Shown: positions 33,998 to 45,896, numbered from the stretch's first letter. The stretch: DNA of 64,000 nt from Guadua angustifolia (GCA_036346375.1 CM070520.1:20498852-20562851); one strand, 5' to 3'. Made by a program: numbers and translations. Notes: generated by a model from the sequence alone, not told the origin.

Positions 33998-36531
33998 ATG
34001 GTGGGAGTTGGGCGTGCTGCTGATGCTTGCCCTGAGCTGCTAGACCAGACTGTGGATTCGACCCACTGGTCTAGGTTCTCCGCAGTTCAGAACCGACAGC
34101 TGGGGACACTACGGCCTCGAGTGCCGAACGAGTTGCTTCGCATTGACCCACGCAGGGTTCCACAGTAAGATGCCAACTTTTCCTACTCTTTTATGTACAT
34201 ATACTTACCTGTGAATGGAATTTTAACAACGCTACACACTACGTGCAGGTTACAAGCGGCTGGCTTACTTCTGCTCGGTAGGATGGTGGAGCAGACCACT
34301 GCCCCGGCGGAGGGCAGGCACGTCCCACAGTTCGAGTACGACCGGTCCCTGCTAACCACACTCGTTGACCGGTGGAGACCGGAGACGCACATATGCCACC
34401 TGCCCTGCGGAGAGATGGCTCCAACGCTGCAGGATGTGTCTTACCTCCTAGGACTCCCCTGTGCGGGTCCTGCAGTTGTGCCGCACGACGTCTCTGTCAC
34501 GTGGCATGCGGAGTTTTCGGTGCGGTTCACAGAGGTGCAGCAACACCCCTGGGCAGGCCCGTACGTGCCCCTCAGGCTGGGTGAGCGGCACGGACTGACG
34601 AAGGCATGGCTGCTTCAATTCACGGTTAGTACCTCCTTCATTGCAATTTAATGGACACGCACTAAGTTGCTGACAATATTGTACCAAATGCTGCAGGCTG
34701 AGCTTATGCACCCGCACGCCGAGGAGAGGGACGTGGCATGTCACCTGGAGGCATACCTACTGTTGTTGTTCGGTAGGGTGATGTTCCTGTCCTCGCACGG
34801 GAACACGGTGGACCGGCACATGATCGAGTATGCCCAATCGATCGCCGACACCTCGCGGATGAGGTAACACATTCAGTTAAAATATCTTATGACAGGACAT
34901 GTCTAACTTTCTCGTTGTAAACAGATGGTGCAATGGTCATGGGCCTCTATCGTGCTCGCAGCGATGTACAGAGGTCTATGCGACACTGTCTCTCGAGCAG
35001 AGCTGGACGCAACGATGACGGGTTGCGTCCTACTGCTGCAGTTGTGGTCCTGGGAGCACTTCTCCGTTGGTAGGCCTCTTGTTGACACCGCGCCGTACTC
35101 ACAGGACCTATATGACTAGGACCCGATGGACTGGCCCACCATGGGCCTCTACTGGGTTTAGCAACAGGTATGCCCCCTTGTATCTTATTCCCCACTTTCA
35201 CACTTTCATAACATGCACTACTTTTTATTTTCACGCAACGGTTGTATGCCCACCGACAGGTCAGGAGGTCCTACCCCGAGTTCGTTCGGGAGTTCGATAG
35301 GCTCCACGACGAGGACGTGCGGTAGACACCGTACAGCATGTACGACGTCCACGTCCGAGCACCTTACGGGGTCTCCGTGCTTTGCATGCGGGACGAGCAG
35401 TTCTGGCTCACCTGTAAGGTCCTCGTCTTTGACCTGTGCATGGAGGAGTACTCGCTGCACCGAGTGCTGCGCAGTTCGGCCTCTTCTAGTCTTTTTCCTT
35501 GTTGCCTCGTCACGTTGTCTCATGTGGCGCTCACAGGTACGTCTCCTAAGCACACTGCTTAGCATTCTCGTGGAATGGATGTTGTATGTAAATTCCTATT
35601 TTTGCATTGCAGGATGACCTAGATGGGGGTTGCACCAGGTATTCTGTTCGCGCATCGCATGATGCCATGGGCACTACAGTGGGATGACGCACAGGTGGAC
35701 AGGGTCATAGAGACCCGGGCGTACGACCATGACATGTACGACCAGTACATGGAGTGGTACGCGCCACGGACTCGGCTCAGGGTGGAGTACACACCAGCAC
35801 CGTATGTCGCGGCTTAGGCATCGGTGTCGGACATATACCCTTCACAGATGTCCAAGAGGGACAACTTCTCGGTAAGTGTCACAATCGAATCTCTATACGT
35901 ATGTTTTTTTATGTAAATTATCTCATATCAACTTGGCATTACATGCAGGTACATCTTGCAGGGGAGGTGGACGTGGAGGCTACATCCATGTTGGCACACC
36001 TCCGAGAGAGCATCCAGATGACCACTACTGAGGCTGAGGCAGCTTGGGAGCGGGTCGGCAACAAGGCGAGGAGGATATGTCTCCTGGCCACCTGTCGGGG
36101 GGGGAGACGTCATCGGACACAGCACACCACGTCCCCGTGGACCAGCACCTCGCCCTCCTAGTGGAGCCGTGCCCGCACCTCCCCATGGCAGTCGTCCCCC
36201 ACGGCCCGATGTCGGCTATTGCGAGCCCTCGTGGCCTCCCGCACAGCAGTAGTGGGAACAGTGAGGTCACGAGGGGCAGTCTTCGTCTCACGCCCCACCA
36301 GGACCCCAAGGTGGTTTCGGCAACACGGACTACGATGACCGGGAGATGGCACCGTTCGACGTGAAGCAGTACCTGTCCATCGAGTACCTCAGCCCCTCTC
36401 AGCTCTCGGGAGCACCGCACCAGGACACACCCGAGTCGCCGACAGACTACACTACCCCTGCAATGCAGGGCCGTCCGTCCTCCGTCGCCACTCACGTACC
36501 CCACAGACCAAATCAGGAAGCGTTGCCATGA
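33998..36531 (+). pseudogene. Plant mobile domain (PMD/MAIN-like) gene inside the Mutator-like element
   Basis: First exon from ATG 33998 (MVGVGRAADACPELLDQ). Then GLLLLGRMVEQTTAPAEGRH, FEYDRSLLTTLVDRWRPETH and GEMAPTLQDVSYLLGLP (34250-34460), the classical PMD core. Further exons run to 34865, 34924-35167, 35262-35500, 35623-35817 and on to a Pro/Ser-rich tail ending at 36531 (NQEALP). Introns have GT and AG ends, for example 34625-34696. TAG stops interrupt it near 35118, 35158 and 35323, two of them at positions where relatives have Trp. PMD proteins such as Arabidopsis MAIN and MAIL1 act in silencing and genome stability, and the domain is often carried by transposons. The role of this copy is unknown. 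Confidence 0.88.
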
Positions 36532-36643
36532 GTGACTTGTTGTACAGCTGTACTTTTGTAATGCCTTCACCTGTATGACTTGTTGTATAACTGTCTGAAC
36601 TCAGTGCTTACATTTTTTTAGCTTCTCCTTCTAATTACTAATG

Positions 36644-37380
36644 TGTGTGCCTTTTTCAATTTTCGCAACTTCGTGCCGAGGCAACGTCTAGCCATCTCAC
36701 CCATAGATAAGTGGTAGCTCGCGTTGCGTAGGTCGCTCGTGATTTTTCCCATATTTTCTAGGCCATATCCAGTGGGCCCTATGAGGCTACGAAAACCCCT
36801 AAGTGGCCACGATTTTGGGGTTTCATGGCCACATGTGCCTTTTTCGATTTTCGCAACTTCGTGCTGGGGCAACATCCGCCTAGCTCGCCCATAGATAAGT
36901 GGTAGCCCGCGTTGCGTAGGTCGCTCGTGATTTTTTCCATATTTTCTGGGCCGTATCCGGTGGGCCCCATGAGGCTACGAAAACCCTTAAGTGGCCACGA
37001 TTTCAAGGTTTCGTGGCTACGTGTGCCTTTTTCGATTTTCGCAACTTCGTGCCGGATCAACGTCCACCTAGCTCGCCCATAGATAAGTAGTAGCCCACGT
37101 TGCGTAGATCGCTCGTGATTTTTTCGTATTTTTTGGGCCATATTCGGTGGACCCCGTGAGGCTACAAAAACTCCTAAGTGGCCACAATTTTGGGGTTTCG
37201 TGGCCGCGTGTGCCTTTTTCGATTTTCGCAACTTCGTGCCGGGGCAACGTCTGACCAGCTCACCCATAGATAAGTGGTAGCCTGCGTTGCGTAGGTCGCT
37301 CGTGATTTTTCTTGTATTTTTTGGGCCATATCCGGTGGGCGCTGTGAGGCTACGAAAACCCCTAAGTGGCCACAATTTCT
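36644..37380 (+). repeat. 187-bp tandem repeat, four units
   Basis: Units begin with TGTGCCTTTTTC near 36646, 36834, 37021 and 37209. Each includes TTTTCGCAACTTCGTGCC, CCCATAGATAAGTGGTAG, TTGCGTAGGTCGCTCGTGAT and GAGGCTACGAAAAC. The last unit ends near 37375. It separates the PMD gene from the zinc-finger gene. The minus strand is open through most of the array in shifting phases, but the period (3n+1) shows this is not selected coding sequence. Confidence 0.92.
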
Positions 37381-37425
37381 CAAATCAGAAGTTACTGTGA
37401 AAAATAAGGTAGGCTACACTCTTTA

Positions 37426-38065
37426 TTAGGAGTTAAAACTGGGATGAGCATCACAAACAAGGAAAATAATGGTTACAACTTTACGTCTACTGAGTGGATC
37501 GAGGCCACTTCCCTTTCGCCCATGCCTCCAGTGGGGCTTCTCTGGCACGACGTGCCCTCTCTCGTTTCCTCTCTCTCTCTCGGCCTCCTCCTCTGCTTCC
37601 TTTCGACGTGCCTCCTCGCGTGCGGCGTCACGCTGCTCTTGAAGCTGCCGCCTGAACTCTTCATCCCGGTTGGCTTGATCAAGGAGCCTTTGGTCTTTGG
37701 GGTTGATCTCCATATCAAACCACTGCTCAAATTCACACAGTGGCGGAGGCGATTGCATGAAACATAAATTAACAAAGTTTCATGTACAAGTATTACGAAA
37801 CACGTATGATTGTCACCATCTAGCGATTCTTCAGGCTTTTCTCCGGTGGGTCGAAGGCGTAGTTGTGGCACTTCCAATACCTCCTTTTCCAAGTTGGAAT
37901 TTCCCAAGAGCGGACAAGCCTACAAGGATCTCCGCACATACACATCGGTGGGACAGCCCCGCGAGGTAGGAAGAGGTCCTGGTACGCAACGTTGCGTGGC
38001 CAGTCCGAAGCGCCTCCCTCTTCCTTTGCTTTCCACTTTCCCTTTCCACTTGCACGCCTCGGCAT
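37426..38065 (-). pseudogene. Small GRF-like zinc-finger / coiled-coil gene in the Mutator-like element
   Basis: ATG at 38065 (MPRRASGKGKWKAKEE). A zinc-finger-like section reads PPMCMCGDPCRLVRS and KRRYWKCHNYAFDPPEK (about 37850-37960). A TAG at about 37820 and a gap of about 60 bases, possibly an intron with a spoiled acceptor, follow. The frame then resumes with QSPPPLCEFEQWFDME and an Arg/Glu-rich coiled coil (37470-37757). The Cys-x-Cys...Cys pattern with aromatic residues resembles GRF zinc fingers of plant transposon-linked proteins. It runs opposite to the other two genes and starts next to the right terminal repeat. The two-exon model is inferred. Confidence 0.6.
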
Positions 38066-38194
38066 TTTGTAACGCTCCTCTACTTCTTTCTTTTCCTTCC
38101 TCTCTTTTTTTCTCTTCTTCCCTTCTCTCTTCTCTCGGTTCTGTCTTTGCTCTCAGTCTCACTGGTTGAGATGAAAACGAAGGCTGGCGGGAGT

Positions 38195-38201
38195 TTATAT
38201 A
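38195..38201 (-). promoter_or_regulatory. TATA box for the GRF-like gene
   Basis: The minus strand reads TATATAA in the context TACTATATAAACTC, about 130 bp upstream of the ATG at 38065. The promoter therefore lies at the inner edge of the terminal repeat region. Confidence 0.6.
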
Positions 38202-38218
38202 GTACAAATATCGCCTTA

Positions 38219-38440
38219 ATATGGGGCGATCGCCCCAAATTGGAGCGATATGTTTCCCGTGCACGGCCACTAACGACGCGCACGGCCACTAACGGACATG
38301 TCTGTGGATTAACGGAGAAGGGTACCTATTGCCCATATATGGGGCGATCGCCCCATATACAGGCGACGGGAGACCATTTTCATTATTTTTTCGCTAATTA
38401 TTTTCAAAAAAAGATTTAAAATAAATATTAAATAAAAAAA
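38219..38440 (-). repeat. Right terminal repeat region with two copies of a GC palindrome
   Basis: The matched inverted repeat is 38310-38440. GGGGCGATCGCCCC occurs at 38223-38236 and 38341-38354, the latter flanked by ATAT on both sides to give a perfect 22-base palindrome. Between them the text GCACGGCCACTAACG is present twice. Confidence 0.85.
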
Positions 38441-39089
38441 TCTGCATGGTGAGGGGTTCTTGGTGGGCTCCTGCTCCACTGCCACACCATACAGCCTGAT
38501 GTCGACAGCCTCTGTGCTTCGCCCTTTTCGACTTGGGCTCAGATGATAGCTGCTTGGGCTGGTTCTTGGCAATCACTGCCACCCCAGACAATGGAGCTAA
38601 TGCGAAAGGAGGCTACGCTACCTCCACCCCTCCTCCCTCCCAACAGAATCTCCATGGTAGTCGGTAGAACTTATATAGATTGACAGCCAATCATGTTATC
38701 ATGGTTGATCAGGAATCACTCAATTATGCTACAATACTACTTGATTGTCACAGATCATCACCAACACAAGAGTTATATTGCCAAGCTAAACACAAGGCAT
38801 TTGGAGTTACAAATTGGGAGAATTGCATGTAAGGTCTAGGAAGAAGAAATAGACTGGGAACAAGCAGGGGACTGGGAACAAGAGAACTAGAGTTTGGGGG
38901 AGATCAGCAATGGGGAGAGGAGAGCTAAGGTGAACGCCTATTCTGTTATTCGATCCTTCCATTGCAGCTATCATGCCCTTTTGTATTGCACCACGTCTCC
39001 ACCATGGACCATTGACCAAGACAGCCCACATGAGCTAGGCCCAGCACCCAGCCCATATCCGGTACACGACAAATTAACATGCTACACAT
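38441..39089. other. Intergenic sequence
   Basis: No gene recognised. Open frames on the minus strand around 38394-38590 are short and Ser/Lys-rich. Part of 38990-39080 looks like repeat-derived sequence. Confidence 0.4.
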
Positions 39090-39325
39090 ATTTGTAGATA
39101 CACCTATCCAGGTGAAGCTACCAATGATGATGACGAGGAAGCTCAATTTATGACGAAGCGAACTAATGGTGATATAGGGATGGTAAAGGTCAATAAAAAA
39201 ATGCTAATATTAGCGTTGCTTTCAACTTGGAAGATGAGGCTGGGGAAGATAAAGGAGAATAGTGTTTCCTTGTTCCTCATGCCCAGATACCAGGAAATAA
39301 GTCATTTGCTGGAGCAAAAAATGAT
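39090..39325 (+). pseudogene. Decayed last exon of a GOST/lung-7TM receptor gene
   Basis: After an acceptor TTTGTAG, the reading YPGEATNDDDEEAQFMTK is followed by NGDIGMVKVN. A frameshift at an A-run comes next, then text matching AFNLEDEAGEDK in another frame. The same exon is intact at 58696-58864 on the other strand, and homology continues about 60 bases into the 3' untranslated region. No preceding exon is present. This is a fragmentary copy left by duplication. Confidence 0.8.
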
Positions 39326-39589
39326 TAGTGTGCTAATTTGCGAAGGAAGTAATCCGTATCTAGTTCTGATCCCACGACCAATTTTCAGTCGTAAGACAGA
39401 CTTAAAGCTAGTAGAATTTGTTATGAATAGCACTTGTTGTATTCAATACGAGGCCAGTAAGTCAGAATATATAGATGTACAAGCATGTACAAAAAGAAAG
39501 CCTATATAAGGCAATAACTATACAAGAAAAACTTATATAAGAAAAACCTATATATAAAAAGTCTATATAAGAATACCTATACCCTTAAC

Positions 39590-40646
39590 TAGGGTTGAAA
39601 ACGGTTCGGATATTTTCCGACCGATCCGGATATTTTCGGATACGGATTCTGTCGGATCGGATATTTTTCGGATAGTATCGGATCGGATCACGGATCACGG
39701 ATATTTTTTGTCGGATCACGGATCACGGATTCGGTAGCTCATTATCCGTCGGATACGGATACGGATTCGGATAATCCGGATAATAGTAGGCCGGATATCC
39801 GGATAGCGTATGGGCTGGGCCAAGACTACTCTTTTGGCCCAAAAAGGTTTCTTAATTTCAGAATTATTTTCTAATTTAGTTAATCTCTAAAGAATGTTTT
39901 AATTATTAAAATTAGCAAACCAACTCTAAAAATTATGAAATTTTTTTGAGAAAGTTCTAGTAACAATATAACATTTAAAAAATTATTTTCAAGATTTTAT
40001 CAGATTTTCATTTTTCTCAAAAATTCAAAAACTCCTATTCTTGATAGGAAAATATATTAAATAAGTAGCTAAAAATGCATAAAAACTCATAAATACATAA
40101 TTTGTTAATTTAAACATAATTCAACTAAGATTATAAATCTTGAGTCATTACATGTAATTGTTATATACTTTTCCTAGAGATATGATATCTATGTATTATC
40201 AAACATTTAGGATGTTATGTGTTTGCTTCTATTTGTATCTCTAAGCAAAGATTACCTTTATTTTGTGTTTTAATCTATGTGTATGATGAACTAATCATAT
40301 ATGTGTGATTAACTAAACCTTATATAATTTTGTTTGCGATATGGCATCTAACTATTGTCTAAGTGAATGAAAATGCATATATTTGTTCAATTTTCAATAA
40401 TATTTTGATCAAATCAATTAGTTATGTGTTTCTGTTGATTCTTTATGTACAATTTAAGGGGTTATCATGTTCCGATAAATATTCGAAACCGTATCCGATT
40501 CAATTCGTATTCGATCCGTATCCGTATTCGATACTATCCGTATCCGTATTCGTATCCGGACTATCCGTATCCGTATCCGAGAAAAAATATGAAAACAAAT
40601 ATGGTAGAGCTATTATCCGTCCGTATCCGATCCGTTTTCACCCCTA
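39590..40646. mobile_element. Non-autonomous hAT element
   Basis: Ends TAGGGTTGAAAACGG and CCGTTTTCACCCCTA are flanked by the identical 8-bp CCCTTAAC at 39582-39589 and 40647-40654. The end sequence and 8-bp duplication are hAT features. Both subterminal regions are packed with GGATACGGAT-type repeats, and the 600-base centre is AT-rich without a transposase. It sits inside the left LTR of the short-LTR element. Confidence 0.92.
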
Positions 40647-40655
40647 CCCTTAACA

Positions 40656-41838
40656 CCCCTACAAATGCAAGATGTATGCAATAGCATTGTATTTGGAAGG
40701 GTTGACACTAAAATAGGGAAAACTCAAAATCCTAATATTGAAGTAGTTGTCGTAGTATCCAACTCTTAAAAAACCGAGTCGACGAAAGAGCTGAGTCGAC
40801 GAAGAAAAGAGCCAAGTTGACATAACGAGCTGAAAATCGAAGTAGACGGAATGAGCCAAGTTGACGTAATGAGCTAGAAATCGGAGTTGATAGAATGAGC
40901 CTAGCCGATAAAAAGAGCCGAGCCGATGAAAGAACCAAGATGCTAAGAATTTGGATGAATGCAATAGAAACAATGATACTAAGAAAGACTAAAAAATAAC
41001 TAGGAGCACAAGCTGTAGATACTAGTAGCAGTAGCGAGGAGAGCCAAAATGATGAGCCAACAAGCCAAGATACCGAAGAGCCAAGCCGACTAAATGAGTT
41101 GAAGAGCTAGAATTGACTTAATGCTGAAAATTCAGAGCCGAAGAGCCGGAGTAGATAAAACTTCCCAGTATGCTTCGTGTGCACGTAGCAGTTTTGGCCG
41201 AAATCATGGTACGTTCGGGTGTGCCTAGCAATTTCAGGTGGAAGAAGCTGGAGCAGGAAGCCGGATTGGAGCCAAAGCCAAAAAATTGAAGAATCGGAAT
41301 CGAAGACGTGACGAGAAGCCAAAGCCAGAATGAGAAGCTAGAGCTGACACCCGGATTAAATCCGGTTTTGGATCCAATTCAAATCTGATTGGTCTGAGCG
41401 AGTGTTTCACAGGCACAGGGTGAGCTCATCTCGGTCATAGGCAAGTGAAGCCGACTGGGCTAGCCGGTGAGCCGACGGGCAGTGGTGACATAGGTGAAGC
41501 AACATCAGGCAGCTCGAAGGCTGCAAGGATGGCGTTGACGTGGGTGGTGGGGATGGCATCGACAGGGGTAGTCTGACCATTGCGGTAGAGGTCGATGGCT
41601 TCTCCAACCAGAAGGAGTCAACGAGTAGCGAGTGGCCAGAGTGTCACGGCGCAGAGCGAGCAGAGCTCCTGAGTGAACGACAAATGGTGGCCCGATGGCA
41701 TGCGAGCGGACAGAGGAGTAGCGGGCGAGAGTCGCGGCCAACCAAGAAGAAGCTGTGGGTGTCATCAGCCGAAAAGGAGCTAGTCTGAGGCAAATGGCCA
41801 ATAGTGGGCGGCCGAGGAAAAGTCAGAGGAGGTGGGTG
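40656..41838 (-). other. Interior of the short-LTR element (non-coding)
   Basis: Bases 40756-41160 contain degenerate repeats of about 40 bases built on GAGCCAAGTTGACGTAATGAG. Bases 41400-41838 are GC-richer. No gag or pol motif was seen on either strand. Confidence 0.55.
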
Positions 41839-42805
41839 TGTTGGAAAATTAACATGAAGTTAAACATTGCGTCTACAATATAGTTACCAGCAGTCAGTAG
41901 ATTTACAAAACATGTTATTAAAGAAAACATGCCGACACATGCTAGATAGCCTAACTGATACATAGATGTAAACGATATTATCATAGACATATGCATTCTC
42001 ATTAGATCTAATCGCAATAGACAGAATCACTTGGACCAAGGATACTTAGTCCTGGGCACTCACAACGGGCTTGATGAAGAATGGAAAGCTATGAAGGAGT
42101 GACAAGACACGACGATCGAAGACGAAGATGAGCGATCGTGTGGAACAGTGCTTCCCAGAAACATAATCGCTGGTCTCCCATGCAGGGCTTTAAGTGGCTG
42201 GCGTCAAATCAGAGACACTGCTCTCCCTACACAGAGAAAGTAGAGATCGCTAGAGAGAATGAGATTGGTTTTTTGTCTTGTCTTTTTTTCACGTATAGGG
42301 ACATCCCCCTTTAATAAAGTGTGTAAGACAAAAATCACCTCGCAATAATGTAGATCAAACTGCCACGATACCAGGAACCCCCTTGGAATCTCGCATTGCT
42401 GGTGAATAGACTAATAGCATGAGAACGTGTGTCTTCTTAAGTCCGCGGTTCCATGTCAGTAGTCGAGGTAGAAGGTGATGTGGCACTATCGGTACATGTG
42501 GCAAAAAGATTAAGTACACTTAGCACGTTCGGTCATAGTCGCATGTTGTCACAAGTCACACGATAAACATGTGAAATACGCGACATATGTACGTGTGTAC
42601 GTGCATGTGTGTACATAGCCTAACATAGACAACCATGTATACCTCTAGCCTTGCTACCAACTAATATTAGAGTCCATGCATGAGCTCCCCTTTATAAGTT
42701 GGTTGCACTCTGCCTAGCTATGCAATATGGGACTAAAGTCCCAAACTCTCAACTCAACACCCCTTTGACTTCTTCTATTGAAATAATTCTAAATTAATTC
42801 CAACA
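41839..42805 (-). repeat. 3' LTR of the copia element
   Basis: 967 bp, TGTTGGAAAA to TTCCAACA. Closely aligned with 48064-49135, which is longer by scattered insertions. Confidence 0.88.
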
Positions 42806-43389
42806 ATCCCCATCAAGAAGTCAAAGTCTACAAGAAAAAGCTTCCCAACTCTTTTAATATACTGGTTTAATAGTATAGACCCATCCCGGGTTGAGCCACA
42901 TCTAGCATAGCAAAATCCACTTACTTACAACCATGCAATAACCAAAGCATTGAATTGCTAGTATTGTGCAAGCAAGGTTCACTTGAAGGCATCACTGATA
43001 CTAGGCTTGCCTAGAGCCATGCCTACGGTTTGGAGCATTACAGCCTTGCTCCTGTGCCCTCTTGTGAGCTTATTAGAGATTGCCCGAATATCATAGACTG
43101 CGACCTCACAATCTAGCTCACATAGGTGTGTTCTTTTGAGTGTACTCTGCATCATAGTATATTGCCATAAAAATAGGTCTCAGAACACATTAAGACATAA
43201 ATTCATCTTTTCATGCAGTACTTGAGAGTACGCATCTCCTAACTGGAAAATGTAAGTACGAATGTACTCTCCAGTTATCCCGACAGCTTGTTTTTCCCAT
43301 CACGTAATTCACGGAATCTCCGTTCACATAGGTTAGGTTTCCACTGTGGAACAACTCAGGTGGATCTCAAACCAATTTCCCTCTATGGT

Positions 43390-45026
43390 CCATCTATCAC
43401 TGCACATGATAGTCCCTTTGTAAAAGGGTTCGCCAGATTTTTAGATGTATTAATATAATCCACGGCGATCACTCCAGAATTTCTCAATTTTCTGATGAAT
43501 TTGATTCGCTGTTTCATATGTCTTGAGGACTTTAAGTTATCTTTTGCACTCTTAACCTTAATGATCACAGTTTGGTTATCACAAAACAAAAGAATAGTCG
43601 GTATTGGTTTTTCAACCATCGGCAAGTCCAACAAGAGCTCACGCAGCCTCAACAGTGACTATGTCAAGTGCTACAAGCTCAGCCTCAATAGTTGACCTCA
43701 TAAATATGGTCTGTTTGCAAGACTTCCATGAAACTATAGCACCGCCCAGTGAATACATATCCACTAGTGACTTTGATCTCATCAGCATCTGAGATCTAGT
43801 TGGAATTAGTATAACCTTCAAGTGCCGTAAGATACCCATTATAGTGAAGTCCATAAGCATTAGTACCTCTCAAGTATCTCATGTGCGATCCAGTGCAGCC
43901 TAGAGATCATTTCCTGGGTTTGAAGTAAACTGGCTCAATTTGCTTACAGCAAATGAAATGTTAGGTCTAGTTGCACTAGCTAGATACATGAGAGAACCAA
44001 TTATTTAAGAGTATCTTAATTGATCTATCTCATGTCCTCTATCCTTTTAAAGTTTTAGACTCGAGTTATAGGGTGTTAGAGATATTTTGTAATCTTAGTA
44101 CACAAAATGACTCAAAATGAGATTGCTTTAAAGTAATCCCATTCTCACCCTTAATAAGCTTGATGTTAAGAATAACATCAACCTCTCCTAGATCCTTCAT
44201 ATTAAAACTATGAGATAAGAATGATTTAACATCATTATCGTATTTATACTAGTCCCAATGATCAGTATGTCATTAACATACAAACACATAATCACTCACT
44301 TACCTCCACCAAACCTATAATACACAATCTACCGACCCCATTTACAACAAAGTCGACAGAGGTCACAGTTTTGTCGAACTTTTTGTGCCACTGCTTAGGT
44401 GCTTCCTTGAGGCCATACAATGATTTTTTAAGCCTACACACCATATTTTCTTCTCCAGTTGCTACATACCCATCGAGCTGTTTTATATAAATTTTCTCAT
44501 TTAGTTCCCTATTTAGGAAAGATGTTTTACATCCATTTGATGAATGTAAGACTTATATAAAGCTGCTAGTGCAAGAAACACTCTAATAGTAGCAAGCCTA
44601 GTAACAGGTGAGTAAATATTAAAGAAGTCCTCACCTTTTTAGGTAAAACCTATAGCCACAAATCTAGCCTTGTACTTCTCAATAATACCATCTGGTATAT
44701 GCTTTTTCTTGAAGATCCATTTACATCTAACTAGTTTGTAGCCAGTAGGCCATTCACAGAGTTCCCATGTTCCATTACCAATAATGGAATCCATTTTGCT
44801 TTGGACCGCTTCCTTCCAGTATTCTACATCATGTGATGCATATGCCTCTTAAAGGGTTTTTGGTATATCGCCCACGAGATACATAGTAAAGTCATCACCA
44901 AATGATTTTTCATCCCTTTGTCTCTTGCTCCTACGAGGAGCTTCTATACTATCATTCTCGGTAATATCTTCATGAAAGGTGAGAGGTTTGAAAGGTGGAT
45001 TAAAGAATGCTTGACTAAAAGATGAT
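43390..45026 (-). pseudogene. Copia reverse transcriptase and RNase H
   Basis: The pre-RT segment (44849-45037) contains RRSKRQRDEKSFGDD. Next come YWKEAVQSKMDSI and VRCKWIFKKKHIPDG (44660-44830). The catalytic box reads LYVNDILIIGT (near 44260) instead of YVDD, so one catalytic Asp is lost. RNase H at 43383-43652 shows LLFCDNQTVI, SSRHMKQRIKFIRKLRNSG and DPFTKG-like NPFTKGLS. Many stops. Confidence 0.85.
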
Positions 45027-45896
45027 GAGGACATCACTTCCTTGGATACACATAATAATCCTCCACAAGATGCTAGGCAGTGACCTATGACAAGGGTATG
45101 TGCACGACAATTGAATTATCAGATGAACTTGTTTCTAGGGGTTCATAATTTTTTATTGAGGATGGATTGCTACCAAGTCATTTGATGTTATTCTACTCAG
45201 AAACCAAGGTGAGGAAAGCAGCACTACTACCAAACAAGTCCAGGCCAACCTTTGTTCAATTCCAGACCAATTTGGAGTTAGCCTAACAGCCCTAAGTAAA
45301 ATGATCATAACTTTTACATACTGAGTTTGTTTGAGGCATTCAAGTACTCTAATCGAAGAGTACAATGAGAACTTTCCAAAATATCTACTCCACCTTTAGA
45401 TTCATTATATACATGTTACAATAGTCAATGGAATATACTACACCACCTATTGGGCCAACTCGGGCCTTGTCATAGAGTTGGAATCTGACTCCACTTGTGT
45501 GTGCACCACCTCTCCTACTGGAGCATGCCGGCTCAACTTTATATCCTTTATGGCTGCTACTTTCAGGATTTAGGCTTGTTTAGATTGGTTTTTCTTTCAG
45601 AATACATTTGTTGTGTACTTGTATCGACTAAAAAACCACATCAACTTTAGAAATCTCCACTAGTCAATAAAACTTCATATTTCATCCTCCAATTCAGATT
45701 GCACTTGTTTCTTTCTTGCTTGATTCTTGATTGCTTGCAGGAAAGATCAACTATGTTGGGCACGGTTGATAATGATAAAGGGTGTGGTGTAGTGATTGCA
45801 GGACAGACTTGGTCGTCCTGGTCAAGTAACCTCATAGTCAACATCACATCGATCAATCGTAGTTATCACTCTCATCAGAAGATCAGACCAAATTAG
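45026..45896 (+). repeat. Gypsy 3' end plus LTR fragment inside the copia element
   Basis: The start resembles the C-terminal coding end seen at 53560-53680 (GATGAGGACATCACT, then a TATGACAAGGGTATGTGCACG stretch). It continues through an LTR with GCACGGTTGATAATGA near 45758. It separates the copia integrase reading (up to about 45897) from the pre-RT reading (from 45037). The orientation is opposite to the host copia. Confidence 0.7.

Larger units (their letters stand above)
29709..38440 (+). mobile_element. 8.7-kb Mutator-like element with three genes
   Basis: Terminal inverted repeats match over about 125 bases (29709-29835 and 38310-38440), both starting with seven T then ATTTAATATTTATTTTAAATC. 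Inside are a MULE transposase (31116-33663, +), a plant-mobile-domain gene (33998-36531, +), a tandem repeat (36644-37380) and a small zinc-finger gene (37426-38065, -). No 9-bp target duplication was found (ATGTTGCGC on the left, TCTGCATGG on the right), so the insertion is old or an end is altered. All genes carry stops. Confidence 0.88.

Noticed and set aside
36779..37375. 198-residue minus-strand open frame
   Set aside because: It is the 187-bp tandem repeat read in successive phases, so it is not a selected protein.
29700..38449. 9-bp target duplication of the Mutator-like element
   Set aside because: The flanks ATGTTGCGC and TCTGCATGG do not match, so none is claimed.
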